Counted from the first letter of the stretch, positions 45,517 to 58,164 are shown. The stretch: 64,000 bases of DNA from Maratus speciosus (GCA_963932465.1 OZ010798.1:20842918-20906917), one strand, 5' to 3'. Numbers and translations: made by a program. Notes: generated from the letters alone by a model not told the origin.

Positions 45517-45522
45517 AATAAA
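45517..45522 (+). promoter_or_regulatory. Possible polyadenylation signal
   Basis: AATAAA 40 bases after the stop of the candidate exon at 45389-45477. In AT-rich DNA this hexamer is common, so its weight depends on the exon. Confidence 0.3.
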
Positions 45523-45544
45523 AATTAAATACCTATACAATGTA

Positions 45545-46349
45545 CAATTGTGCCCGTTTAAACGAATATTGACGGTTCCAGAAATAATATTCGGTTAAGC
45601 GGGGTATTTGATTAAACGGGGAATCATAACTGTAATATTTAATGCGTAATAAAAAGGTAAAAGAACCATCTACGGTATATTTCATTAACAGCATAATAAA
45701 TCGTTAATAGAATAACTTAAGCTAAAATAAATACAAATGCTAATATAAAGTAAATACGTATCAATTTAATGTCAGTACATACATTTATATGGTTTACATC
45801 ATAATGCAGCTCGTTTGAATTGGGTCAAAACTTTGATACTTCTAATTTATGTTACTTATACTGCCTTAAAAAAATCACTCAAAGTGGTTTGTTTAAGTGG
45901 AATCTTAAAGGAGTAAATATCGAGTTATTTTTCGAATGAGTGCAAAATATCACAATTACCATCTCGAATCTCGAAGTGACGGCGCATTGCCTGGTTAACA
46001 GCAAGAAGTGATCTGAGGGGATCAAGGTGGGGAAATCATTTGACCTGTCCATTATACGCCTGCCGGCCGAAATCACTGTAGGAAGAACTGAAAATTTGTT
46101 TTCAGCGTAAAGGAACTAAAAATGACAAAAGATGAAAGGAAATTCCAGCTGAAACGTGCTTTCTGCGCCTATTTTCAAACATCGGTCACACAGTTGTTAT
46201 TCGATTTAGCGGGGACTTTCATAAAAGGGATTTGGTTTAAGCGGGGGAAAATAGCATAGAACCAATAGGAATAAATTCGGTTCCGGAGGATTCTATTCGA
46301 ATAAACGGGGAACTCGATTATCCGTGACCCGATTAAGTGGGGAGGACTG
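45545..46349. mobile_element. pogo-like MITE family J, copy 1
   Basis: 805 bp. One tip ends …AAGTGGGGAGGACTG followed by TA; the other has decayed to CAATTGTGCCCGTTTAAACG (compare CAGTCGTCCCCGTTTAAACG in copy 2). GGGGTATTTGATTAAACGGGG and GATTTAGCGGGGAC words repeat near the ends. The middle (about 45960-46180) is GC-richer and may be a decayed coding remnant, but no transposase motif was found. Confidence 0.75.
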
Positions 46350-46839
46350 TATTAGTAATACTATGTAACTATGTATTAGTAATGTATTAGTAAATAAAAT
46401 ATGCAATGAAAGGCAGTTTTCTTATATACATTTTTTTAGCTCCCGGTATGCTATTTCTTTCTCACAGCTTATTTTGTGTCGTCTCCAAAATATAACGTTA
46501 CGTTCTATAAGCCAGCCGTAAAACATAACCGATCTATCATTGTACGGAATAATCTGTACTGCAATTTTTCAGCTTCTAATCATCGCAAATTTTCAATTTT
46601 TATACCGTCGTATTGGAATAAAAAAAGTACTTTTTAATTCAATTTGTTTGAAAACTGTATCTCCATTTATTTTTTAAATATTAATTTTTTGTAGTTTTTA
46701 GAGGTATTTGCTTAATATTGGCAACGGAAGTACTCCATTTCTGTAGAAAGTAAAGGAAAAATAGTTCTAAAATTTTAATTATATATTTTTGTAGCCATTT
46801 TCTCATAACAATAGAAAGAAAATATAATTAAAATACTTG
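46350..46839. other. Spacer
   Basis: ATTAGTAATGTATTAGTAA short repeats near 46352-46393; otherwise unrecognised. Confidence 0.4.
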
Positions 46840-47102
46840 CACTGTAAATTAAAATGTCTGAAATTCAGACACTTACACTGCAAATAGAGGCGCCTTAAAT
46901 TCAGACACATATGTGACTGAAAAAGTATTTCAGACACTTAAGTGTCTGAATATGAAATTTCAGACATCATAGATGTCTAAATTTAAGACATTTAAGTGTC
47001 TTACTGTGATCATGGTATGGATGAACTAAATAAAGTGTCTTAAAAATGATAATACGTCTGAAATTAAGACATTTAGAAATCAGACACCTAAGTGTCTGAA
47101 TG
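46840..47102. mobile_element. Modular-hairpin MITE family G, copy 1
   Basis: Starts CACTGTAAATTAAAATGTCTG and consists of repeated self-complementary words such as CAGACACTTAAGTGTCTG and TGTCTAAATTTAAGACA. Each could form its own hairpin. The right terminus is not clear. Confidence 0.6.
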
Positions 47103-48095
47103 TAATACAATTGTATCATATGTATGATGACTGTATATACAATTGCAATATAAATGTAAGCAGAATTAGAAAACGCTTTCGAATGGTTGAAAGACGTTTA
47201 AAATTCCATGCATTAAATTTGGTATTACTTTATAAAACAAGCGACGTGATTAGACCATGGGGCGTTTGTCAAAATTGCAATACTAGTTCGTTTACTAAGT
47301 TTTGGAACTAAGTTATTTTTAGTGCAATAAAGTAATTAACGAATTGCCTTTCACAAAATATAAAGTTCTCCAAATAATTGTATTAAAATAACGTACCAGC
47401 TAGGCACCACCCCCTCCCCCCGACACACATGCTCACCTAATGGCTTAGCGTAGGTTTTTGTGCACCAGAAGCAATTTAAAATACTGCGACCCTACCTTAG
47501 TGGCTATTATAGTTTCATGCTATATTTTTTATGCAACAGTTGCTGCCCGCCTTAACTAGTTTCTATCGGGGTAATTCTCCTCTGCTTCCCATATGCTAAG
47601 TCAATGTCCCTTAATAAAAATCTTCTGCCATATTTACACATTACTGTTTTATAATTAGATAATAAAAAGTACGGTATAAAAAGTCGCTATATTAAAATAA
47701 TCCCTGGATTTACAAAGTTTAATTTGAAATGTAGCAATTTATTACTAATTTATTAAAATTTGATAAGTTATTTGAAAGTTTGACGACAAAATATTTATTT
47801 TATGCCTTTGTCTGAAAGCGTCCTAACTGTAATAATTATATCTTATAATAGATAATTGTAACGCATTAAAAAATATACTAATGAAGAAGAAAAAATTGTA
47901 TTCGTTATTCCTACATTATTTCATTTCCCGATGATAAAAATCAACTGAAATTCATTCTGAAAATCAGGACCGAGTTTGAGCTGCCAGTCTCTCAGCCAAC
48001 GATTGCGTCATTAACGGAAATAATGGGCGCGGAAAAATATGCTGACAGGGTATTTCTATTGTGAAGATGTGTCTAATGTAAGATTGTTGGCCGAT
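47103..48095. other. Spacer leading into tandem array
   Basis: A somewhat GC-richer part at about 47400-47600 and 47960-48050, no gene recognised. A frame at 47111-47311 is probably chance. Confidence 0.4.
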
Positions 48096-48789
48096 TAATA
48101 TTTCAAGTGACGGTGATTTTAAACGACCATTAGCTTTGTGATAAGCTCCTGATTTCTTTAGTTAAATGCAGTTTTCTTTAGTTGTGCAGTGCTTGACAGA
48201 AATATTTTTACAATATTGAAACACCATGTATTTTTAATATTTCAAGTGACGGTGATTTTAAACGACCATTAGCTTTGTGATAAGCTCCTGATTTCTTTAG
48301 TTAAATGCAGTTTTCTTTAGTTGTGCAGTGCTTGACAGAAATATTATTACAATATTGAAACACCATGTATTTTTAATATTTCAAGTGACGGTGATTTTAA
48401 ACGACCATTAGCTTTGTGATAAGCTCCTGATTTCTTTAGTTAAATGCAGTTTTCTTTAGTTGTGCAGTGCTTGACAGAAATATTATTACAATATTGAAAC
48501 ACCATGTATTTTTAATATTTCAAGTGACGGTGATTTTAAACGACCATTAGCTTTGTGATAAGCTCCTGATTTCTTTAGTTAAATGCAGTTTTCTTTAGTT
48601 GTGCAGTGCTTGACAGAAATATTATTACAATATTGAAACACCATGTATTTTTAATATTTCAAGTGACGGTGATTTTAAACGACCATTAGCTTTGTGATAA
48701 GCTCCTGATTTCTTTAGTTAAATGCAGTTTTCTTTAGTTGTGCAGTGCTTGACAGAAATATTATTACAATATTGAAACACCATGTATTT
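48096..48789. repeat. Tandem array, five 139-bp units
   Basis: Units start TAATATTTCAAGTGACGGTG at 48096, 48235, 48374, 48513 and 48652, a constant period of 139. Units look identical apart from one base in the first (ATTTTTACA for ATTATTACA). They include GATAAGCTCCTGATTTC and TTGTGCAGTGCTTGAC. The last ends at CATGTATTT. Near-identity means recent amplification, and true copy number may be mis-assembled. Confidence 0.95.
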
Positions 48790-49524
48790 GGATGTACACT
48801 ACGTATTACGTTCTTCTTAAAGAAAGAAAAGTCTAGTTATTTTTGACTGTGTGTTCAGAAATGCATGCGGATTTTTAAATATCGCATTCGTAATGAATTT
48901 TATTATGTAGCGCATTAAAAAAATATGTTGTATCACGATAGATGTATGCAGTATCAAGAATATTTTTTAAAGTGCATATAACTTTTTTAAAAATAGTGTT
49001 TTATCGCTACTTCGTGAAATACTTTATTTCATGTTTGTGAAAATGGATTACACTGGTAAAAGGTAAGAAAGAACCCTTTTGTACGATTATGTGAACTTTA
49101 TTTCAAGCTGAAATTTTATAGAAAAATAGTGACTTTTATTAGATAATTAAACATATAATGCTATTTAAAATCTAAATTATTTTTATTTTAATAATTTGCA
49201 TATTTGGTTCTTTTTTACATCCAATAAAATTAGTTTTGTTTTAAAAGGCTTGTGTGTTCATTTGTGTGTTTTCAATAAATGCATATCATTTTCAAAATAA
49301 TGAATTTGTTTAATATTTCATTAGACCTCTATTTTATAAATAAATATTTTGTAGTCCAGAAGTAATTTTCCCTGCTTGTTATTAAAAAAACGATGCATAT
49401 ATTTAGATATTAATGCTTGCTAAATAGCTTGATCAAATTGCAATTATCATTTAATCTATATAAACAAATGCCCATACATAAATAAAAAGAATCTAATTTC
49501 AAATGATATTTCATTATTAAGTTC
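48790..49524. other. AT-rich spacer between arrays
   Basis: Nothing recognised. Confidence 0.45.
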
Positions 49525-50160
49525 TTTTTTTTCAACTTTCAATACTTTATATTATACTTAATTTTACATATTAATTTTCATTTTTTGCAACAATGACAAA
49601 AGTATCATTTCATTTCATTCTCTTACAGAGTATATTTTCGAAGTAAATGTTTCAATATCATCAAATTTAACCTTATATATGATTTATTACAAGCTGTGCT
49701 AAAAAATTATTTTAAAAAATAAAGTTGAATAAAATCCTATTGAAAAATGTGCTGATATTTAATATTTTGGGAAGGTAATGAGGTTTGAAAATATAAATAT
49801 TCTTATAATTATGTTTGATCTGCACATATATTTTTATATTATCATCATTTTTTTTTCCTTTCAATTTTCAGTACATTTTGTATTTATGATATAATTTTAC
49901 ATATTACTTTTCATTTTTTGCAACAAAGACAAGAGTATCATTTCATTTAATTCTCTTACAGAGTATATTTTCGAAGTAAATTTTTCAATATTATCAAATT
50001 TAAACTTATATATGATAAATGTTGTGATTGCTTTATATGATGAATGTAGAACATGAAAGGAAATCGTGAAAGCACCAAAGTGAAGTTATTTGGAATATCT
50101 GAATATTTTATAAATATTTTTTAGTTTTTCCAATGGAAAATAAATCCTACCTCTATAGTA

Positions 50161-50194
<34 letters not shown>

Positions 50195-51845
50195 ATTCTA
50201 CCGAAAGTTTACTTAAAAGGTACAAAATCTGCTTTGATTTTCTGTGTTCCATCTCAACAACATATTTAATTTTCAAGCCGCAGAGTCATCTTGAAAATAT
50301 ACTTTAAACAAGGAATAGAAATCGTTGTAATTAATCAAAGCTGTGCTAAAAAATTATTTTAAAAAATCAAGTTGAATAAAATCCTATTAACAAAAATGTG
50401 CTGATATTTAATATTTTGGGAAGGTAATGAGGTTTGAAAATATAAATATTCTTATAATTATGTTTGATCTGCAAATATAATTTTATATTATCATCATTTG
50501 CTTTTCTTTTTTTTTCCTTTCAATTTTCAGTACACTTTGTATTTATGATATAATTTTACATATTAATTTTCATTTTTTGCAACAATGACAAGAGTATCAT
50601 TTAATTTAATTCTCTTACAGAGTATATTTTCGAAGTAAATTTTTCAATATTATCAAATTTAAACTTATATATGATAAATGTTGTGATTGCTTTATATGAT
50701 GGATGTAGAACATAAAAAGAAATCGTGAAAGCACCAGAGTGAAGTTATTTGGAATATCTGAATATTTTATAAATATTTTTTAGTTTTTCCAATGGAAAAT
50801 AAATCTTACCTATATAGTATTCATTTTTTTTAATAATAATTCTACTGAAAGCTTGCTTAAAAGGTACAAAATCTGCTTTGATTTTCTGTGTTCCATCTCA
50901 ACAACATTCTTAATTTTCAAGCCGCAGAGTCATCTTGAAAATATACTTTAAACAAGAAATAGAAATCGTTGTAATCAATCCAAGCTATGCTAAAAAACAG
51001 CTGTGCTAAAAAATTATTTTAAAAAATCAAGTTGAATAAAATTCTATTAAGAAAAATGTGCTGATATTTAATATTTTGGGAAGGTAATGAGGTTTGAAAA
51101 TATAAATATTCTTATAATTATGTTTGATCTGAAACATATTTTTATATTATCATCGTTTGTTTTTTGTTTTTTCTTTTCTTTCAATTTTCAGTACTTTATG
51201 ATATAATTTTACATATTAATTTTCATTTTTTGCAACAATGACAAGAGTATCATTACATTTAATTCTCTTACAGAGTATATTTTCGAAGTAAATGTTTCAA
51301 TATTATCAAATTTAAACTTACATATGATAAATGTTATGATTGCGTTATATGATGGTTATAGAACATGAAAGGAAATCGTGAAAGCACCAGAGTGAAATTA
51401 TTTCCAATATCTGAATATTTTATAAATACTTTGAGTTTTTCCGATGGAAAATAAATCCTACCTATATAGTATTCATTTTTTTTTTTTTTTTTTTTTTTTT
51501 TTCATATCCTACTGAAAGCTTGCTTAAAAGATACAAAATCTGCTTTGATTTTCTGTGTTTCATCTCAACAACATATTTAATTTTCAAGACACAAAGTCAT
51601 CTTGAAAATATACTTTAAACAAGGAATATAAATCGTTGTAATTAATCCAAGCTATGCTAAAAAACATCGTAATTATTCCAATCTGTGCTAAAAAATTATT
51701 TTAAAAAATCAAGTTTAATAAAATCCTATTTAAAAAATGTGCTGATATTTAATATTTTGGTAAGGTAATGAGGTTTGAAAATATAAATATTCTTATAATT
51801 ATGTTTGATCTGCACATATATTTTTATATTATCATCATTTGTTTT
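49525..51845. repeat. Tandem array, units of about 650-680 bp
   Basis: The word CTGTGCTAAAAAATTATTTT recurs at 49694, 50341, 51001 and 51683 (spacings 647, 660 and 682). Each full unit runs from CAATTTTCAGTAC through CTCTTACAGAGTATATTTTCG, AATCGTGAAAGCACCA, a T-run of varying length, TTGATTTTCTGTGTTCCATC, and TAATATTTTGGGAAGGTAATG. The first unit lacks the middle part. There is no ORF. Units differ by several percent, so this array is older than the 139-bp one. Confidence 0.9.
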
Positions 51846-52795
51846 TTTTTAATTTCTAGCGAAGTAAGTTATTTTTAACGTCATGTTAACAGAAAGAAAA
51901 TGTTTTTGACTTCAATCTCAAGTTACTTTTTATGTATTTAATATGGGGAGAGGAAGAGAGACCAATAACAATAAAGAATGACTTTTTTTTTTTTGGTGAG
52001 GTTGGGGGGGGGGGGGGGGATCGGATTTTTAGGATTATTTTGTTTTGTATTTGATAATGTAGCAACTCAACGCACGTTATGTTAGTTTCATTTAAATTTA
52101 GTATGTTTTTATGACCAAAAATAAATAAAATAATAAATAAACTTGCATTGAGATGCTACAAGGTTAACCCTTAGTATCATCGTGTTGCACATCTGCAACA
52201 TACCCAAAAGTGAATGTTACTTACACAATAAGCTTTAAAATAAATTTCATTTATTGTTCCTATTTCCCAATACAGCAGAATATAAATTAACAGAGATAAT
52301 GAGTTAATTTTTTATATCAAGGATTTTCTTTATCTTTTGAGCAGTTTCACATATTACTAAAATTAACTTCGTAAATTTCGTCAAATTAAAAAAAAACTTA
52401 AGACTATCGAAAATAGATTTGTACAGTGATATTTACTATATTATTTATCGCTTAAAAAGTGTCAAATAGGCATGCTGTCCATCCAGAATCCTATAACTAC
52501 TGTTCGCCTTAGCCGCCGATATGCGGTTATCAAATGTTTCTGTATTTATTTGTATGATAAATAGTATAATAATAAAAACGAAGAGACATAAAAAAAAGTA
52601 AGAGTTTCTTGCTCAATTTCTTTTTTTTTTTTTTTTTTTTGGAATCTCATATACTTCTAATTTTGTGGAATCTAGTGTTAGATTTTATTTAACACAGATA
52701 TGAAAATGCAAAAAAATTAATTCACTGGAAATATCTAATTTAAATGGGAAGAAAATTGTTCAACAAAACAAGGATGGGTTTCATTCCGAAAGGGG
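51846..52795. other. Spacer
   Basis: G-run near 52004-52019 and T-run 52621-52640. Nothing else recognised. Confidence 0.45.
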
Positions 52796-53393
52796 TGAAT
52801 CATTTTTTATAAATGGGAATAATTTGTTACCATAAAGCAGAGCTGATTGCAGCTTGGACAAAGTGGGCTGTTTCTATGGGTCTTTTGCTTTACGGGCCCC
52901 AAAACTTGGTATTAAATTTCCATAAAGCTGATATTTTAAATTTGTTTTGACCTTATACGTATTTTAATAAATATTTTGTACTTTTAGATCATTATTAGGT
53001 TAAAGAAAATGATATATTTGTCCAAATATGTATTTGATGACATCGAATAGGCTTATTTTTTTTTTTTTTTGTAACAGTATATGAAGGCGGTGGGGGGGAG
53101 AAGGAATACCAAGTCTCTGGCCTAGAATTCATTTGAAGTTGTCTTTAAAAGTAATTAACATTTTTGACGCCATAGGGCATATATGATATCACGTAAATAC
53201 ATATTTAGGTGAATATACTGATTATAATCATCCCAAGGTCAAAACATATTTAAAATATCAGCTTTATGAAAATTTCATACCCAATTTGGGGTGCCCTAAA
53301 ATCAGGGGGCACAGAAATATCCCAGTTTTCTCACGCTGCAATCAGCTTTGCTTTATGGTAACAAATGATTCCCATTTGTAAAAAATGATTCAA
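52796..53393. repeat. Inverted-repeat element N
   Basis: GAATCATTTTTTATAAATGGG…GTTACCATAAAGCAGAGCTGATTGCAGC (52796-52858) is inverted at about 53334-53392, and pairing continues through GGGCCCCAAAACTTGG against CCAATTTGGGGTGCCC to a TTTAAAATATCAGC region near 52940 and 53250. Related pieces (TAAAATATAAGCTTTAC, GCGGGCACTAAAATCG near 54150-54215 and ATCAGCTTTATGAAAATTTC near 54988) show that the arm sequence is dispersed. Confidence 0.65.
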
Positions 53394-53872
53394 TGTGGTC
53401 AAACATGGCTGCGTATATGGTTTAGAAAGAAAAGTGGTCAAAGATGGCTTCATATTGGCAAAAAATAACGGGACAAAGATGGCCGTAATTAAGACATTTG
53501 AAATGTCTGAAATTCAGACGCAAGAAGTGTCTAAAAATTTTAAGACATTTTAAAACGTCTGAAAATCGAACACTGCTGTTTCAGACACTTAAGTGTCTGA
53601 AATTCAGACGCAAGAAGTGTCTGAAAATTTTCAGACATTTTAAAACGTCTGAAAATTGAACACTACGTTTCAGACACTTAAGTGTCTGAATTTCAGACAT
53701 TTTAGTTTAGAGTGTAAGTGTCTGAAACGGAGTGTTCAGTTTTCAGACATTTTAAAATGTCTGAATTTTCTCAGACACTTTTTGTGTCTGAATTTCAGAC
53801 ACTTCAAACGTCTTAATAGCATCCATTTTTTTTGTAATCATTATACGTAGCCATGTTTGACCACGTTGAATC
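53388..53872. mobile_element. Modular-hairpin MITE family G, copy 2
   Basis: GTGGTCAAACATGGCTGCGTA near 53397 is inverted at about 53845-53865. Between them lie many TGTCTGAAATTCAGACG, CAGACACTTAAGTGTCTG and TTTTAAAACGTCTGAAAAT modules, including a direct duplication of about 100 bp (53520-53590 against 53600-53690). GAGTGTAAGTGTCTG near 53711 marks an internal terminus-like point. Confidence 0.7.
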
Positions 53873-54656
53873 CTGGAAAAATATTTGGCTGGGGTCCTCC
53901 CCCCCATCCCCCTAAAACCTGATTTTTTTGGTGCTCCCAATTTTGGTTCGCAATTTTTGTTAAGCTGATAATTTAAATCTTTTACGACATTTTACTGATT
54001 ATAATCAATATTTTGAACTTCAGGAGTAGAACAAGATTAAAACAAAAAATATTTATCTAAATATTAGATTTTTAAAATTTGTTTTATTTTTAATCTTATT
54101 TTACTTTAAAAGTTCTAAATATTGATTATAATCAATACAATTTCGAAACAGATTTAAAATATAAGCTTTACAAATATTGCACATTAAATTTGCGGGCACT
54201 AAAATCGTAGGGGGGCAGGGCACGGCCCAGTATGCCCATTCTTTAATCAAGAAGTTCTTTTGCAAAAAATGCAACCCTGCATTATTGTTATATAAATTGA
54301 GATGTCCGGTATCCGGGAGTATCCGTTGTGGAGGTCAATGGACATTCCCGAATAGCTATTCTGAAACATCTATTTAGCGAATACTTTTTTAATCCACATG
54401 GTATACATATTTGTATATTTTTACCTCACAAAAGCAGACATCTCCGATTATCGGACAAATTCAACGGCAAGGGCTATTGATTATTATATTTCAAGTACAT
54501 GGATAAATATATATATTTTTTATAATCTTGTCCTACTCTACTTCATATAATTTAAAAATTTATATTGCCACATAGGCAATTTTACACATATATCAGATGA
54601 TAATCACAACAGCTATTTAACTATGAATAAATAAATAAATATTCTACTTTATCCCA
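53873..54656. other. Spacer with pieces of N-like repeat
   Basis: GATTATAATCAATA occurs several times (about 53997, 54124), with N-arm-like sequence at 54150-54215. No gene. Confidence 0.4.
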
Positions 54657-54868
54657 TTGCACTCGAGGGCTCCGGAGCGGAGCCATTAAAAATTTGACTT
54701 CAAACTCGAGGGCTCCGCTACGGAGACAATGCAAATAATTTTGTGATACCTGTCTAGAAAAGCCAAGATTACATGGTATCACAAAATTATTTGCATTGTC
54801 TCCGTAGCGGAGACCTCGAGTTTGAAGACAAATTTTAAATGGCTCCGCTACGGAGCCCTCGAGTGCAA
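54657..54868. mobile_element. 212-bp palindrome with CTCGAGGGCTCCG ends
   Basis: TTGCACTCGAGGGCTCCGG at the left and …GGAGCCCTCGAGTGCAA at the right, with arms of about 95 bp and a loop of about 24 bases (CTGTCTAGAAAAGCC part). The stem repeats GCTCCGCTACGGAG-type words, themselves palindromic. It is GC-rich against an AT-rich background. No ORF. Confidence 0.8.
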
Positions 54869-55519
54869 ATGGTTAATATTGAGAAAAAAATTACTTCGGT
54901 ATTTTGTTTATTTATATTTTGTGTTTTTTAATCTTGTCCTACTCTAAAAGTTCAAAACTTTCATTATAATCAGTGCAAGATTTAAGGTATCAGCTTTATG
55001 AAAATTTCATACAAAATCCCTCCCCCCCCCCCTCTCCGAAAAAAATGAAAATCCTTATAATTTAAAAATTAGATTTTTTAAAATTTTATATTGCCACACG
55101 GGCTTATTGTTATCATTCCTATGAGCTACTAAACAAGACATCTTTAAAGCAAAATAAAGCCAAGAATAAAAAAAGAAGTTAGCAAATGATATCACTATGA
55201 TACACACTTGCGATGCTTATCAGTAAAGTCTAATTGGAAAATGACCTTCGAATCCACACACGCAACGAAATCGAAATAAACAAATGATTTCCTTTTTCCT
55301 GACTGGGTTACTTCTATGTTTCCAAGTCAAAAGTTTTCCACATTAAAAGATTTAATAGCTTTAGAAATATATCTAAGAAATACTTGAGATAAATATTCAT
55401 TTTCAATTATATATAAATTTCATAAAAATCAATTGATTTTTTTCTCCAAAAGCGAAAGTTTATAAATATATTTTTTAATTTCAGCTAAATATTGTTCAAT
55501 TGAAAAAAAGAAAAAAGGC
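54869..55519. other. Spacer
   Basis: C-run near 55020-55032. No gene recognised. Confidence 0.45.
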
Positions 55520-55620
55520 AATCCCGAAAATCCCGGAATTTTCCAGTAAAAATCCCGGGATTTTCGGGATTAAAATTAAAGCGGGATCTCGGGATCTCAA
55601 TCCGGAATTGTAATCCCTAG
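55520..55620 (-). mobile_element. Solo terminus of a hAT-like element
   Basis: Read on the minus strand it starts TAGGGATTACAATTCCGGAT and continues with repeated ATCCCG and TTTTCGGGAT words, the style of hAT-type ends in animals. The partner end was not found nearby. Confidence 0.4.
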
Positions 55621-56580
55621 CTAAAAAGTAAGAAAGCTTTAGGAGATCTTTCAAAGTTTTTTTTTTCTATTTCCTTGTGGTCGTTTAGTATGAGATAAGC
55701 ATTAGCCATTGAAACTAAGAACTGCCATATTGAAAACAAAACAAAACAAGGGAATGAACTTAACTTTTAAATATGTCTGTTTTTTAGTGATGTTATTACT
55801 TTAAATTTGAGAAAAAAGATGAGAATAAATAATACATAATTTGTAATAAAAGACAACGTCATAAATTAAAAAATATATACTTCTAGAATTATTATTATTA
55901 TTATTTTTTTTTTTTTGCAAAAAGATTCAAAACTAATTAAACGTCATGTAAGATTTTGTTTAGTACAATAAATAAAATCATAAAAGACACTAATTTTAGT
56001 ACTATAAAGAAATTATAACACTTACTTCAATCGCTGTTTGCAAGAGATAAGAAAAATTCCTCGATTTGAAATTTTAAAAACTATCACAACCACAATGAGG
56101 GAGAAAGACTTGCATCAGTTTAAACTTGGTTCAGGTTAATCAGGTTAATCAGGTTAAACTTGGATTTTTCATGTTTATGTTCCTTTTTTTCAATATCTAT
56201 TAAAATTAAGAACTCAGATTTCTATTTAATACTTATATTATGATATATTGTATATTTTAATACAGGGATTTAATGATTTGTTGAGAACTATTTATTTTAG
56301 GCAGTGAAATCTTACCGAAAGTGCTAATTTAAAAATCACTTTCAATAAATAATTAATAATTCATTTTGAGTTTCACTTAAAAAGAAAATGGTCTGCTGAA
56401 ATACGTAAATCATGTTATTTTAACTACTCTAAGAAATCTAGACCTCTGTCTTTCACCATTTCTGAGAAAAAAGTACATAAAGTTGGTGAATTTAACATGG
56501 CGGAGATAGAGCTTTCCCGGTCCCCTTAAAACATTGCCTTGTGCTTCATAAATAACATTATTTGAAAGATCGGCCGATGA
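55621..56580. other. Spacer
   Basis: A short tandem GGTTAATCA repeat near 56136-56155 and an ATT tract near 55889-55905. Nothing else. Confidence 0.45.
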
Positions 56581-56581
56581 A

Positions 56582-56650
56582 AGCGTGGGTGAATGGTTAG
56601 CGCACTCTTCTCCTGAGCAACAGGACCTTGGATCGAATCCCCCCTCGGGT
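56582..56650 (+). pseudogene. tRNA-like pseudogene
   Basis: A-box-like TGGTTAGCGCACT (about 56594) and B-box-like GGATCGAATCC (56630-56640) are spaced as in a tRNA. The acceptor stem does not close well, and the anticodon arm (CTCCTGAGCAACAGGA) is irregular. Probably a tRNA-derived SINE head or decayed tRNA. Confidence 0.45.
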
Positions 56651-56974
56651 AAGTGTTAAAAGTTTACAGTAATTTGAATTGAATACAAATTAGATGTAAA
56701 ATGAGGCTTTGGGAAGTGGTTGTTGAAATATGGGGATTAGTCCTTGGAAAAATATATTTTATCTTTTAAATGGAAATTTTTAAACACAAAAATATGCAAA
56801 ATAAATAGATTTTTTTTTTTTTTTTTTGAATTTACATCAGAAAATTTCCATTAAAATATGTAAATTATACCGGAGTCTCAAGTGGCTACAATTTCCATAT
56901 TTTTAGGGATATATATATATATATTTCAGTGTATAATGCTTACAAAAGAAAAAAAAAGGTGAAAAAATGTTTGT

Positions 56975-57553
56975 CAAAGTGGTCAAACATGGATGCAATT
57001 CAGACGTTTGAAGTGTCTGAGATTCAAATGCATACAAGTGTCTTAAAAATTAAGACACTTTAAGGGTGTATTCCGATCCAAACTGCTTATTTTCTGATTC
57101 ATTTTAAAATTCATTTTTGCTCTCAAACGCATCAAACTTGGAAATTCTGTTATTCAGAAACTATATAAAGTGCGGTGCTTCTTAATTTTTTGATAAATGC
57201 AGAAAATACTGTAAAAAACGCTGTCAAAGTTGGCATTTTGAACCGAATTTTCCGAAGCGGGCGATCTGGAAATGAAAAAAAGGGTCATACTGAGAAAATA
57301 ATTGTTTAAAAATCAAATTCTAATGAATTGAGCTGAAAATGAAATCACACGGCATGTTAAACATGTCTTCAGAAATCACCCCAGCAAGTTTCATGTTTTT
57401 ACTTTTAAAAATGAGTCTGAAAATGTCTCAGAAAATTTCGAGCTGTTGAGGGTGGAAAAATATTTTTTCGAATACACCCTTAAAACGTCTGAAAATTGAA
57501 CACTCCTTTTCAGACACTTAAATGTCTGAATTTAAGACATTTCAGTTTACAGT
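56975..57553. mobile_element. Modular-hairpin MITE family G, copy 3 (contains a C copy)
   Basis: GTGGTCAAACATGGATGCAATTCAGACG start, AAGTGTCTGAGATTCA modules, and the clear terminus TCAGTTTACAGTG at 57541-57553, matching the start of copy 1. Interrupted at a TTAA by family C (57060-57483). Confidence 0.7.
57060..57483 (+). mobile_element. TTAA MITE family C, copy 7
   Basis: 424 bp with TTAA at both ends. Removing it and one TTAA restores …AAGACACTTTAAAACGTCTG…, which matches the uninterrupted word ACATTTTAAAACGTCTG in G copy 2. Confidence 0.92.
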
Positions 57554-58164
57554 GTGATACAGCATGTTATCAAATTTATAACATTTATTTTCACGTGTGG
57601 CAAATTGAAGGCGGAGGCATATGGTATATCACAATTTTCGACAACGTTTTACATTTGTTATGTTTTATCGAACCGGAGCATTCCACATTGAAATTTCTTT
57701 CCAATGAGAGAAACACAAAAGTAAAAGATGCCACCTCCTGCTTCATCGATTTCAACCCCTCATCCTTCTTCTCGTGCTGAATAATTAATTCCCTCTTTTT
57801 TTTCTTTCTTCGTTTTGGCAACGCCCAGTAAAAGAGAAGCTTCTCCCATTGCTCTCTCTTAATGTGCGAAATAGCCGAACTGTTAGCAAATAAGCCGTAG
57901 CAATTAATGTGATGTTTGAGCAACTTTCGTAAGCATTATGGGCTGGTAATAAGTCGCTGATATTTATTTTGGATGAAGCAGTAAAAATTTCAGGATGCTT
58001 TACATCTCAAATTATAAATTACCAAAAACCGAGCACTACAAAATTTATTAACTTACCAATTTTTTTTTTTCATTGTAAATCTATGGAGTTACACGTTCCA
58101 AAGTATTTGTTCAGTATTTTTAAAGCTGTGGTGGAAGATAAAATCTGAACAGCATCATCGAATC
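57554..58164. other. Spacer
   Basis: A 110-codon minus-strand frame (57591-57923) overlaps this stretch; it is Lys-rich at one part and not recognised. It may be fortuitous. Confidence 0.3.

Noticed and set aside
48096..48789. CRISPR-like array
   Set aside because: The 139-bp units are contiguous, without unique spacers, in a eukaryotic context; this is a minisatellite.
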